From an uncultured Clostridium sp. (GTDB lineage Bacteria; Bacillota; Clostridia; Clostridiales; Clostridiaceae), in assembly GCF_937920395.1 (NCBI RefSeq), contig NZ_CALEVF010000209.1, positions 1 to 8,459 on the forward strand: 8,459 bases of DNA, read 5' to 3'. The notes under the pieces were generated by a model. The model was not told where the DNA came from. It was given only the letters and a program-made list of their open reading frames with translations, and searched no databases. Made by a program: the position numbers and the translations under genes. Every line of letters begins with the position of its first letter. Positions within the stretch are counted from its first letter, which is position 1. Below are positions 1 through 6,284 of the stretch, piece after piece.

Positions 1-125
1 CAACGATTTAAGTATAAATACAAATTGGTTCAACTTGTTATTGCAATTGGTCATTCAATATAATATTAATTATCTTGAATACCTTTTGATCCCTTAGTAC
101 GTGGTTTATGTAAAGTATGAATTAT
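1..125. other. Contig edge without a recognisable gene
   Basis: AT-rich sequence at the contig start. Short open frames enter from the left edge on the plus strand, one of them ending in residues like LVQLVIAIGHSI, but neither can be assigned to a family. They could be the tail of a gene cut by the contig end. I see no convincing terminator between here and the end of the acetyltransferase gene. Confidence 0.3.
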
Positions 126-626
126 TTAATCTATTCCAATTACCTTACTTCTACGTTCCATCAAAATTACATCCAACCATTTTTTATTATTCATTTTGGC
201 AATCTTTTCTCTGATTCCGATTTCTTTAAAGCCACATTTTTTATGTAATGATATACTTGCAATATTTTCTCTAATAATGCCTGAATATAAAGTCCAAAAC
301 CCATTTTTTTCTGATAATTCAATTAACTTTGTTAAAATAACAGTACCTATTCCTTGTCCTTTATACTTTTCACTAACGTAAACACTTACTTCGGCTACAC
401 CCGAATAAACACACCTACTTGAAGTGGGACTCAAGGCACACCAACCTAATACAATCTTACCTGAACGAACAACTAATCTACATGAAGTAATATGACTATT
501 ATTCCAACTTTCCCAAGTAGGTATATCTGTCTGGAATGTTGCTATTTCCGTCTTAATGCCTTCAAAATAAATATTTGCTATCTGTTCCCAATCAGATTGT
601 ACCATTTCATCAATTTGATATTTCAT
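126..626 (-). CDS. GNAT-family N-acetyltransferase, phosphinothricin acetyltransferase (PAT/Bar)-like
   Basis: This 166-residue protein is full length for the PAT/MnaT branch of GNAT enzymes, which transfer an acetyl group from acetyl-CoA to the amino group of small substrates such as phosphinothricin, arsinothricin, methionine sulfoximine or related amino acids. Visible features are an N-terminal segment like that of PAT (DEMVQSDWEQIANIY), a beta4 strand AEVSVYV with a conserved acidic residue (E79), and the acetyl-CoA pyrophosphate loop KGQGIG (residues 89-94). The family's C-terminal signature ASISLHKKCGF (123-133) and a closing W-L-D-V-I-L-M segment (150-156) follow. The start is supported by an AAGGGGGAG ribosome binding site about six bases upstream, and a promoter lies upstream again. 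It is monocistronic and divergent from the recombinase remnant. The family is confident. The substrate is not: a detoxifying role against an amino-acid antibiotic is an inference from the family. Confidence 0.88.
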   Translation of the reverse strand: MKYQIDEMVQSDWEQIANIYFEGIKTEIATFQTDIPTWESWNNSHITSCRLVVRSGKIVLGWCALSPTSSRCVYSGVAEVSVYVSEKYKGQGIGTVILTKLIELSEKNGFWTLYSGIIRENIASISLHKKCGFKEIGIREKIAKMNNKKWLDVILMERRSKVIGID

Positions 627-667
627 TTTTTCTCCCCCTTACCAAAACATATGTTCTTATATTTTAT

Positions 668-696
668 ATTATACATACATTTTACTAAAATTGTAA
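668..696 (-). promoter_or_regulatory. Probable sigma-A promoter for the acetyltransferase gene
   Basis: On the minus strand a perfect -10 hexamer TATAAT (plus-strand 668-673) is preceded, with exactly 17 bases between, by TTACAA (691-696), a weak -35 match. It lies about 42 bases upstream of the start codon. The -10 match and spacing are good; the -35 is poor. Confidence 0.5.
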
Positions 697-720
697 TAGG
701 CAAACAATATACACATTAGC

Positions 721-737
721 TTATGCTGCCAGCATAA
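721..737. repeat. Short inverted repeat TTATGCT-GCC-AGCATAA
   Basis: A 7-bp perfect inverted repeat with a 3-base centre, in the spacer between the divergent acetyltransferase and recombinase-remnant genes. It is the first of three palindromes in this spacer. No T-tract follows, so it does not look like a terminator. An operator or recombinase site is possible but not shown. Confidence 0.4.
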
Positions 738-770
738 ATTTGGTGCGTCTGCCGGAAGCGCTATTCTAGA

Positions 771-784
771 TATTTCCGGAAATA
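771..784. repeat. Perfect 14-bp palindrome TATTTCCGGAAATA
   Basis: A perfect dyad at 771-784 with a CCGG centre in otherwise AT-rich DNA. A related GCCGGAAG occurs about 20 bases upstream (751-758). Two-fold symmetric sites of this size usually bind a dimeric protein. Given the serine recombinase remnant downstream, a crossover or accessory site is one option and a transcription factor operator another. Confidence 0.4.
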
Positions 785-969
785 AATTGATACTAGTGCT
801 AAAATGAGGGGTTTTTTTATGCCTAATAAAACACAAAAAGATAAAAATAGTGTTAAACTATATATATCAATGTTCTATACTCTAGAGTGTAAATTATAAT
901 GAATCATACATGACACTTATAACAATAATATATATAAGAATATGGAAATGTATTGAAGGGGGGTTGAAC

Positions 970-1216
970 ATGGAGAAGGTATTTGGATACGTAAGAGTTT
1001 CAACTTCTACCCAACTAGAAAAGGGAATCGGACTAAAGACACAACAACAGGAAATAGAGAAGTATTGTAAAGATAATAGCTTAGAGTTAGTGAAAATATT
1101 TGGTGATGAGGATGTAAGTTGGTACGAGTACAGACAGACCGTGCTCTAAACATATTAATTTAAAGAAAATGATTAAAGAAAATATTAATAAAAGAGTAAA
1201 ATATTCTTCAAAATAA
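970..1216 (+). pseudogene. Truncated, frameshifted serine recombinase (resolvase N-terminal domain)
   Basis: The intact start is at 970 with a GAAGGGGGG ribosome binding site upstream. The first 50 residues are a classic serine recombinase catalytic-domain start: [21 protein letters not shown] with the nucleophile Ser in the RVST motif, then QQQEIEKYC and KIFGDEDVS. After Ser50 an extra base near 1120 moves the frame; reading on from 1121 gives GTSTDRP, exactly the motif expected next (VSGTSTDRP). That frame then continues with LKKMIKENINK and stops at 1214-1216. The rest of the catalytic domain, the large recombinase domain and DNA-binding regions are absent, so it cannot be active. Without the shift the unmodified frame stops at 1149. 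The IS256 copy begins ten bases after the second stop. It is probably the residue of an excised or decayed integrative element or large serine integrase. Confidence 0.8.
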
Positions 1217-1218
1217 AC

Positions 1219-1226
1219 CTTCATAA
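1219..1226 (+). repeat. Left target-site duplication of the IS256-family element (CTTCATAA)
   Basis: The octamer CTTCATAA lies directly outside the left terminal repeat and recurs at 6311-6318 directly outside the right one. IS256-family elements make 8-9 bp duplications. A 9-bp reading (CCTTCATAA) is also possible if the right end of the element is one base shorter. Confidence 0.85.
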
Positions 1227-1252
1227 GGGCCTGTAAATAATTTTGTGTAAAC
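1227..1252 (+). repeat. Left terminal inverted repeat of the IS256-family element
   Basis: Begins GGGCCTGTAAATAATTTTGT. It matches the reverse complement of 6285-6310 at about 20 of 26 positions, including the uninterrupted blocks TGTAAAT and ATTTTGTGTA. Confidence 0.85.
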
Positions 1253-1325
1253 AGAATAAAATGTACTCTTTCTTGGCAATAATTTAGATAAGTAATTATC
1301 AAAAATTGTAAGGAGGAGTATTTTT

Positions 1326-1835
1326 ATGTCTAGCATATCAAAAGAAATTTTAAGAGATTATATTAACGAGCAAAAGTTTACAAGTCCAACTGAGGTTTTA
1401 ACTGCTATGAAGAGTATGTTTAAAGATATTCTTCAGGAGACGTTAGAAGCAGAAATGGATACACAACTTGGATATGATAAATATGACATATCAGAAAAAC
1501 AAACTCCAAACAGTAGAAATGGTTATTCTAAAAAGACTGTAAAATCCGAACTTGGTGCTGTAGAGCTTAACATACCACGTGATAGAAACGGCGAATTTGA
1601 ACCTAAAATATTGCCTAAGTATCAAAGGAATATAAATGGTATAGAAGATAAAATAACGGCTCTTTATGCAACAGGAATGACTACAAGAGACATATCAGAA
1701 CAAATCAAAAATCTATATGATGTTGAAATCTCTGCCGAGATGGTATCAAATATAACGAACAGGATACTTCCTTTAGTTACAGAATGGCAAAACAGACCCC
1801 TCGAAAAGACCTATTCATTTGTTTTTATGGATGCA
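1326..1835 (+). pseudogene. IS256-family (Mutator-type) transposase, N-terminal half
   Basis: The start at 1326 follows AAGGAGGAG. The fragment supplies residues 1-170 of a 405-residue DDE transposase: an N-terminal DNA-binding region, the LGYDKYD and SRNGY motifs, the GMTTRDI helix (about 118-124) and the beta strand FVFMDA. In that strand D169 is the first catalytic Asp, equivalent to D167 of IS256 itself. Native coding ends with GATGCA (1830-1835). The frame then runs five codons into the RIT element, including the stop at 1848-1850, adding four foreign residues. The product keeps DNA-binding parts but lacks the second Asp and the Glu, so it could at most act as a truncated DNA-binding inhibitor. 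The codons are undamaged up to the junction, which suggests recent disruption. Confidence 0.92.
1830..1835 (+). repeat. Left GATGCA core: crossover site at the RIT / IS256 junction
   Basis: GATGCA encodes Asp169-Ala170 of the transposase and recurs at 5296-5301 at the right junction. Joining the two copies regenerates an uninterrupted transposase frame (FMDA then IHYKVRD), so one copy is the target and the other came with the element or was duplicated. Short core identities of 6-8 bp are normal for tyrosine recombinases. Confidence 0.85.
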
Positions 1836-1861
1836 TTATGTCATGCTTAACATAATGCATC
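1830..1861. repeat. Left-end palindrome: 12-bp perfect arms, 8-base centre
   Basis: GATGCATTATGT (1830-1841) pairs with ACATAATGCATC (1850-1861) around CATGCTTA. The outer half of the left arm is the target-side core GATGCA. The right arm contains the inverted core TGCATC, which also starts the 34-bp terminal inverted repeat. The 20 bases at 1836-1855 between the two cores have no counterpart at the right junction, so the element is asymmetric. Confidence 0.85.
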
Positions 1862-1889
1862 TTATCTGTAGTAAAGAATTATGTGGAGT
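1856..1889 (+). repeat. RIT left terminal inverted repeat (34 bp)
   Basis: Begins TGCATCTTATCTGTAGTAAA and ends ATTATGTGGAGT. It matches the reverse complement of 5268-5301 with only two mismatches, at 1876-1877. It probably contains the recombinase binding sites. Confidence 0.92.
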
Positions 1890-1905
1890 ACCTACATAAT
1901 TCTTT
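1873..1905. repeat. Second inverted repeat inside the RIT left end, possible terminator of upstream reading
   Basis: AAAGAATTATGT (1873-1884) pairs perfectly with ACATAATTCTTT (1894-1905) around a 9-base centre GGAGTACCT, followed by a weak T-rich run. It overlaps the terminal repeat and brings a second, inverted copy of the ATTATGT motif. It may be a paired binding site, may stop transcription coming from the transposase promoter, or both. Confidence 0.7.
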
Positions 1906-1920
1906 TTATTTTCAACTGTT

Positions 1921-1949
1921 TTCATTCGTTTAACTTTGCATAATATAAT
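1921..1949 (+). promoter_or_regulatory. Possible promoter of the recombinase operon
   Basis: A perfect TATAAT (1944-1949) lies 44 bases before the first recombinase start codon. At 17-base spacing the -35 position reads TTCATT, a poor match. It is placed inside the element, downstream of the end repeats, which would let the element express itself wherever it inserts. Confidence 0.35.
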
Positions 1950-1993
1950 AGTAAAATAGCAGTATCACTAATTAGAATGGAGGTCATTTATTT

Positions 1994-3220
1994 ATGTCTA
2001 ATGATACTGTTAATTATTCACTAACTGATTTAATATCCGATGCTACTGTATATATGGATAAATTGAACTACAGCAGAAAAAGTATTTTGGACTACAATCG
2101 ACTATGGAAACATTTCCTTGATTATTCAGAGTCTAAAACTCTTAGCTTCTATTCTCCCAGATTGGGAGATGAATTCTTAGAAGATTATTGCAAAATTACT
2201 AAAGGAATTAAATTAAAACCTTCCCAGGTATATAAAGTCAGAATTATAAGGGTGCTTTATGATTATATAGTGCATGGCCAGTTTAAACTGTGTTATAGGT
2301 ATACAAAAAAAGATGCTCCTAATCAATTTAAGGAGATTCTATCTGATTTTTCAGATTGTGGAATAAGAAAAGGTCTACACCATAATACTGTCATGATTAA
2401 ATATGATCAGATGAAACTCTTTATGGAATATCTAGATTTGCAACACATAGACAGCATTTTAAAACTGAACTCAGAATATGTATTGGGATTTACAAAATCT
2501 TTATACAAGTATTCCAATAGAACTAAATCAACACTTTTATATACCTTACGTGAATTTCTCACATTTCTGTTTGAAAATAGATATATAACAGAACCATTAG
2601 GCGAACTGTTTCATGTAATTACCACAAATAGATACGAAAAGAATCCATCTCTTTATTCAAAGTGTGAACTTAATAAGATAGTAGAATCAATTAATAGGAA
2701 TACGGCGACTGGATGCCGAGATTATGCAATGATAATCCTTGCCATTCAGTTAGGTATGCGTGTAAGCGACATTAAAAACTTAAAAATAGAACATATTAAA
2801 TGGGATAGGAACTGCATTGAATTTTCACAAAGGAAAACAGGTAAATATATCCATCTACCCCTACCAGACAACCTTAAGTTTGCAATCATAGACTACATTA
2901 AGAACAGCAGACCGGCATCTAGTGATTATCATATATTCTTGCGACACAGGGCACCTTTTGAACCATTTGTAGATGGTAATAAACTTTATGGTTGCATTAA
3001 CCAATATATTATGTCATCGGGAATAGCGGTAAAAGAAAGAAAGCATGGTATGCATTCCATGAGAAGTAGCCTGGCGGGAAATCTTTTGGTAGATAACACA
3101 CCAATTCATGTGATTACAGGAATTTTGGGACATGATAATTTTAACAGTACCAAGGCATACATTAGAATTGATGTTGAACAGTTACGCCAATTGGCATTGG
3201 AGGTACCGTATGAAGGATAA
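1994..3220 (+). CDS. ritA: Tyrosine recombinase, first of the trio (RitA-type)
   Basis: A 408-residue site-specific recombinase of the phage integrase family, the longest of the three. Residues 1-215 are helical DNA-binding (core-binding/SAM-like) regions. Residues about 220-400 are the catalytic domain with R256 (GMRVSD), K281 or K284 (RKTGKY), H354-S-M-R357, H380 (GILGHDN) and the nucleophile Y389 (TKAYIRID), the complete R-K-H-R-H-Y set. GGAGGT nine bases before the ATG supports the start. The C-terminal tail EVPYEG carries the ribosome binding site and start codon of the next gene. Expected role: DNA cleavage and strand exchange at the element ends, together with the two downstream recombinases. 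The symbol rests on gene order within a RIT element rather than on a database match. Confidence 0.9.
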   Translation: MSNDTVNYSLTDLISDATVYMDKLNYSRKSILDYNRLWKHFLDYSESKTLSFYSPRLGDEFLEDYCKITKGIKLKPSQVYKVRIIRVLYDYIVHGQFKLCYRYTKKDAPNQFKEILSDFSDCGIRKGLHHNTVMIKYDQMKLFMEYLDLQHIDSILKLNSEYVLGFTKSLYKYSNRTKSTLLYTLREFLTFLFENRYITEPLGELFHVITTNRYEKNPSLYSKCELNKIVESINRNTATGCRDYAMIILAIQLGMRVSDIKNLKIEHIKWDRNCIEFSQRKTGKYIHLPLPDNLKFAIIDYIKNSRPASSDYHIFLRHRAPFEPFVDGNKLYGCINQYIMSSGIAVKERKHGMHSMRSSLAGNLLVDNTPIHVITGILGHDNFNSTKAYIRIDVEQLRQLALEVPYEG

Positions 3221-4199
3221 AAAAACTATTTTTGTTTTTCACGGTCCCTTCCGGGACTATTGCCCGAAATATGCAGAATATAAAAAAAGCCAGGGGTTCG
3301 CATTCGGAAAAAGGATGATGCAGATGCTCAAGTCAATGGACAGCCATTTCGAAAAATATATCATTGAAACACCATGTCTTACAAAAGAAATGGTGGAAGA
3401 GTATGCAGCCAAAAGAGGAAATGAGAGCCCAATTACCCAGAATAAACGAATTACCCAAATACGTCAATTCGCAATTTTTATGAACCATATGGGATTTGAC
3501 TTTTATGTATATCCTATGAAACTGATTAAAATGTCCAATACATTTACACCTTATATATTTACCCATTACGAGATTAAAAAAATTTATGATGTCATAGACC
3601 ATCTGGAAATATCTCCTTACATAAAAAACTATAATCTTATATATCCAATGATGTTCCGCATGCTTTATGGATGTGGGCTGAGAATTAATGAGGCGCTTTC
3701 TTTAAAGAGGGAGCACGTGGATTTAGAGAACGGAGTTCTTATTTTAACACATGCTAAGAACAATACAAGTAGGCTGGTGCCAATGTCAGAATCCCTAACA
3801 AAGTATTGTATTTTATATATGAAAAAAATGGGGAGGACTATTACACAAAATGGTTATTATTTTCCTTCTAGGGATGGTGGGAGGTATAGTCACACCCCCG
3901 TATTCCTAAAGTTAAAAAAGTTTATGTCAGAAGCGGGAATCCGTACGGATTCTGGTAGAATTCCAAGAGTACATGACATAAGACATTCATTTTCAGTTCA
4001 TACACTTGACCTGATGACAGCCAATGGATGGGATGCTTATTGTTCTCTACCAGTCCTATCTACGTATCTTGGCCATAGTGACATTAAATCTACTGAAAAA
4101 TACTTAAGGCTTACAGAGGAATCATTCAATACAGTAACATCTGCATTATCTTTATCACATACAGGGGTATTTCCGGAGGTGTGCTATGAAAAAAAATAA
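3210..4199 (+). CDS. ritB: Tyrosine recombinase, second of the trio (RitB-type)
   Basis: A 329-residue recombinase. I choose ATG at 3210 over the upstream in-frame ATG at 3132 because GGAGGT lies five bases before it, and the earlier start would give a 26-residue extension lying wholly within ritA. N-terminal residues 1-115 form the helical DNA-binding part. The catalytic domain has R158 (GCGLRINEA), K183 (HAKNNTSR), H255-D-I-R258 followed by H259, H289 (YLGHSD) and Y298 (STEKYLRLT), all present. The start overlaps the end of ritA by 11 bp and its own end overlaps ritC by 14 bp, so translation of the three proteins is probably coupled. It presumably acts with the other two as a mixed recombinase complex at the inverted ends. 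Confidence 0.9.
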   Translation: MKDKKTIFVFHGPFRDYCPKYAEYKKSQGFAFGKRMMQMLKSMDSHFEKYIIETPCLTKEMVEEYAAKRGNESPITQNKRITQIRQFAIFMNHMGFDFYVYPMKLIKMSNTFTPYIFTHYEIKKIYDVIDHLEISPYIKNYNLIYPMMFRMLYGCGLRINEALSLKREHVDLENGVLILTHAKNNTSRLVPMSESLTKYCILYMKKMGRTITQNGYYFPSRDGGRYSHTPVFLKLKKFMSEAGIRTDSGRIPRVHDIRHSFSVHTLDLMTANGWDAYCSLPVLSTYLGHSDIKSTEKYLRLTEESFNTVTSALSLSHTGVFPEVCYEKK

Positions 4200-5205
4200 G
4201 GATTTACCAGAGTACCTGTACGATTACTTTCTGCAGTATCTTCCATTACAGTTAGGGGCAAGCGAAAATACAATAAAATCCTACAGAGATACCTTCATCA
4301 TTTTTCTCAGATACTGCAATGATATCCTGGGGATTAAATCAGAAAAATTGTATCTTTCAAAAATTAACAGGCACATAATTGAAGAGTTTCTTTTATGGCT
4401 TGAATCAGAAAAAAACTACTCAGCATCATCGAGAAACCAACGACTTGCTGCAGTCCATGCATTTTTTAGATATATACAAACACAAGCACCTGAATATATG
4501 AGTTTATGTAGTCATGTCCTATCTGTTCGCTCAAAAAAAGTACCACAAAAACCAATTGAATATTTAACGCTAGAGGCTATAAAAGAACTTCTTGCAACTA
4601 TTGATACGACAAGTAAAAAGGGGCGCAGGGATCTTGCTACAATCGCACTTCTTTATGATACTGGTGCACGTGTATCAGAGCTTACGAACCTGACTGTTGG
4701 AAATATACGCTTCAGAAAGCCTGCATCTATAACCCTTACAGGGAAAGGCAATAAGAGCAGAATTATTCCATTAATGCCTCAAACTATGGAGATTTTAAAA
4801 ATGTACATGGAGGATTATAATATACTTTACAGTGATGATCAGAATATTCCTCTCTTTTTTAATAAAAACAAAAAAAAGCTGTCAAGAGAAGGCATTGCCT
4901 ATATATTAGACAAATATGTTGAAGTAGCGCGAGTTAAATCTCCAGACTTATTCAATCTAAAAGTTACACCACATGTACTGAGGCACTGCAAAGCCATGAT
5001 ATTAGTACAAAGCAATGTTAACCTTATATACATAAGGGATTTTTTGGGCCATGTATCAGTATCTACTACAGAAATTTATGCCAAGGCAAATCCAGAATTA
5101 AAACGTAAGGCAATTGAAAAGGCTAGCCAAGGTATTCTTCCAAAAAATAAATATACCAAAGAGGAAACTAAATCTATGCTTGATTGGTTGAAAACCATTA
5201 TATAA
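4186..5205 (+). CDS. ritC: Tyrosine recombinase, third of the trio (RitC-type)
   Basis: A 339-residue recombinase that most resembles ordinary XerC/XerD-like integrases. Residues about 8-105 match the SAM-like core-binding domain (LGASENTIKSYRDTFIIFLR, then a helix with SASSRNQRLAAVHAFFRYI). Residues about 125-305 are the catalytic domain with R162 (TGARVSEL), K187 (TGKGNKSR), H263-V-L-R266, H289 (FLGHVS) and the nucleophile Y298 (TTEIYAKA). The ATG at 4186 has GGAGGT five bases upstream, inside the end of ritB, with a 14-bp overlap. The gene stops only 96 bp before the right junction. It is intact, like its two partners. A phylogeny would be needed to confirm the A/B/C assignment. Confidence 0.92.
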   Translation: MKKNKDLPEYLYDYFLQYLPLQLGASENTIKSYRDTFIIFLRYCNDILGIKSEKLYLSKINRHIIEEFLLWLESEKNYSASSRNQRLAAVHAFFRYIQTQAPEYMSLCSHVLSVRSKKVPQKPIEYLTLEAIKELLATIDTTSKKGRRDLATIALLYDTGARVSELTNLTVGNIRFRKPASITLTGKGNKSRIIPLMPQTMEILKMYMEDYNILYSDDQNIPLFFNKNKKKLSREGIAYILDKYVEVARVKSPDLFNLKVTPHVLRHCKAMILVQSNVNLIYIRDFLGHVSVSTTEIYAKANPELKRKAIEKASQGILPKNKYTKEETKSMLDWLKTII

Positions 5206-5211
5206 GCATAA

Positions 5212-5280
5212 TATTATGTGGAGTTGAAAAAGAAAATTTATATTAGCATGGTACAATTTATCCAACAACTCCACATAATA
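5212..5280. repeat. Inner inverted repeat at the RIT right end (15-bp arms)
   Basis: TATTATGTGGAGTTG (5212-5226) is the perfect reverse complement of CAACTCCACATAATA (5266-5280), with 39 bases between. The outer arm overlaps the terminal repeat. It is the right-end counterpart of the 1873-1905 structure but with longer arms and a wider gap. It could give paired recombinase sites, and it may also end ritC transcription. Confidence 0.8.
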
Positions 5281-5301
5281 ATTTACTACAGATAAGATGC
5301 A
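5268..5301 (-). repeat. RIT right terminal inverted repeat (34 bp)
   Basis: The reverse complement begins TGCATCTTATCTGTAGTAAA and is the mate of 1856-1889, 32 of 34 identical. Its last six bases (5296-5301) are the GATGCA core shared with the left junction. Confidence 0.92.
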
Positions 5302-6009
5302 ATACATTATAAAGTACGCGATGACAAACATATTGTAATTAAAGCAGCTTATGTTGTATTGGGTGTAAATATGGATGGTGAAAAAGAGGTGCTTGGCATA
5401 TGGATAGGGGCAAGTGAAAGTAGTAAGTTTTGGCTTTCGGTACTTAACGACCTTAGAAACAGAGGCTTACAGAATGTATTAGTATTTTGCGTGGATGGCC
5501 TAACTGGGTTTAAAGAGGCCATAAATGCTGTATATCCTTTTTCAAAGATACAACGTTGTATAATTCATCAATTAAGAGCAAGTATGAAGTATATACCATT
5601 CAAAGACAGGAAGGCATTTGCAAAAGATCTAAAAGCTGTTTATGGTGCAGTAAACGAAGAAGTTGCATGTGAAAATTTAATTTCTGCAAAAGAAAAATGG
5701 AGCGACAAATATCCAAATGCAATAAAAAGTTGGGAAGATAATTGGGATAATCTTATAACCTTCTTTGAATTTCCAGATTACATTCGTAGAATTATATATA
5801 CCACAAATGCTATAGAAAGTTTAAATAGTCAGTTTAGAAAAATTACTAAGACAAAGCTTATATTTCCTAATAATGAAAGCCTTATGAAAATGCTATATTT
5901 GGCCACCGAAAAGGTGAGTAAGAAATGGAATAGAGTATACCCAAATTGGGACCTTGTTATTAGTCAACTTAACATACTATTTAGTGAAGTCTTAAATCAA
6001 GGAGCATAG
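5302..6009 (+). pseudogene. IS256-family transposase, C-terminal half
   Basis: Read in frame from the GATGCA at 5296-5301, this supplies residues 171-405 of the transposase, with no lesion. It starts IHYKVRDDKHIVIKAAY and contains the second catalytic Asp in CVDGLTG (D235), the YPFSKIQRCIIHQLR motif and the catalytic Glu in TTNAIESLNSQFRK (E342). D169-D235-E342 matches the IS256 pattern D167-D233-E341 very closely. The first internal Met with a following long frame is at 5371, but no good ribosome binding site precedes it, so expression of this half is unlikely. It ends in a TAG at 6007-6009 with a hairpin directly after. Together with 1326-1835 it would make a full 405-residue enzyme if the RIT element left. 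Confidence 0.92.
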
Positions 6010-6036
6010 CTTAGGGCTCCGCCCCCAACCCCTAAG
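6010..6036 (+). terminator. Probable terminator of the transposase gene
   Basis: CTTAGGG (6010-6016) pairs with CCCTAAG (6030-6036) around a C-rich loop, directly after the transposase stop and followed by ATTTATTATT. The stem is short but GC-containing in an AT-rich region. The T-tract is interrupted, so strength is uncertain. Confidence 0.5.
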
Positions 6037-6284
6037 ATTTATTATTGAATACTTCTGGGTAACGATTAAAACGGACTACCCGAAGGCTGTCCGTTCCTAT
6101 ACAGATCATCAATTACAACTTAAGCTACCTCTTACTACTTAACTAAACTATTATTTAAGTAGTATATTGAGTGCTAAAAATGTAAATAATATACTATGAT
6201 GTAATGATAAAGTAACATTATTTATCTAATTAAATTAATATCTTATCAAAATTACATAGCTCAATTATTTTGCCTATAGAAAGA
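6037..6284. other. Non-coding 3' tail of the IS256-family element
   Basis: About 250 bp between the transposase hairpin and the right terminal repeat carry no gene. Two further inverted repeats occur: AACGGAC/GTCCGTT (6070-6095, with an inner CC-CGAA-GG tip) and TACTACTTAA/TTAAGTAGTA (6133-6142 with 6155-6164). With the hairpin at 6010-6036 this makes three successive stem-loops. They may insulate the element or belong to a small RNA; nothing identifies them. Confidence 0.45.

Larger units (their letters stand above)
627..969. other. Intergenic spacer of 343 bp with palindromes and one possible tiny ORF
   Basis: The spacer between divergent genes holds the minus-strand promoter (668-696), two palindromes (721-737, 771-784) and a third perfect 10-bp palindrome ACTCTAGAGT at 879-888. 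That last palindrome lies just upstream of a TATAAT (895-900) that could be the -10 box of the recombinase remnant. A 26-codon frame (819-899) has a GAGGGG ribosome-binding-like sequence before it but shows no family resemblance, and I do not call it a gene. No RNA gene is recognisable. Confidence 0.5.
1836..5301 (+). mobile_element. RIT (recombinase in trio) element, apparently complete, no cargo
   Basis: About 3.47 kb made only of three tandem tyrosine recombinase genes in the same direction (408, 329 and 339 residues), overlapping by 11 and 14 bp, plus structured ends. Three adjacent, different tyrosine recombinases form the recognised RIT/TIM class of elements. Termini are a 34-bp inverted repeat with two mismatches (1856-1889 and 5268-5301), GATGCA at both junctions, and a 20-bp linker at the left end only. 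All three proteins retain the catalytic R, K, HxxR, H and Tyr residues. The flanking IS256 transposase halves join in frame without loss, so both boundaries are fixed by the interrupted gene. Exact ends are ambiguous by up to six bases because of the core repeat. Tn554-type elements are a related possibility, but they have two recombinases plus a small TnpC. Confidence 0.9.

Noticed and set aside
196..719. Plus-strand frames over the acetyltransferase gene
   Set aside because: They overlap a full-length gene with a clear family, promoter and ribosome binding site, and resemble no protein.
819..899. A 26-codon frame with a GAGGGG site upstream
   Set aside because: It is too short to judge and shows no recognisable motif. 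Described only within the spacer.
3132..3209. An earlier start for the second recombinase
   Set aside because: This stretch is catalytic-domain coding of the first recombinase, and the ATG at 3210 has the properly spaced GGAGGT.
1994..5205. A Tn554-type transposon with resistance cargo
   Set aside because: There are three full-size tyrosine recombinases rather than two plus a small TnpC, and no cargo gene lies between the ends.
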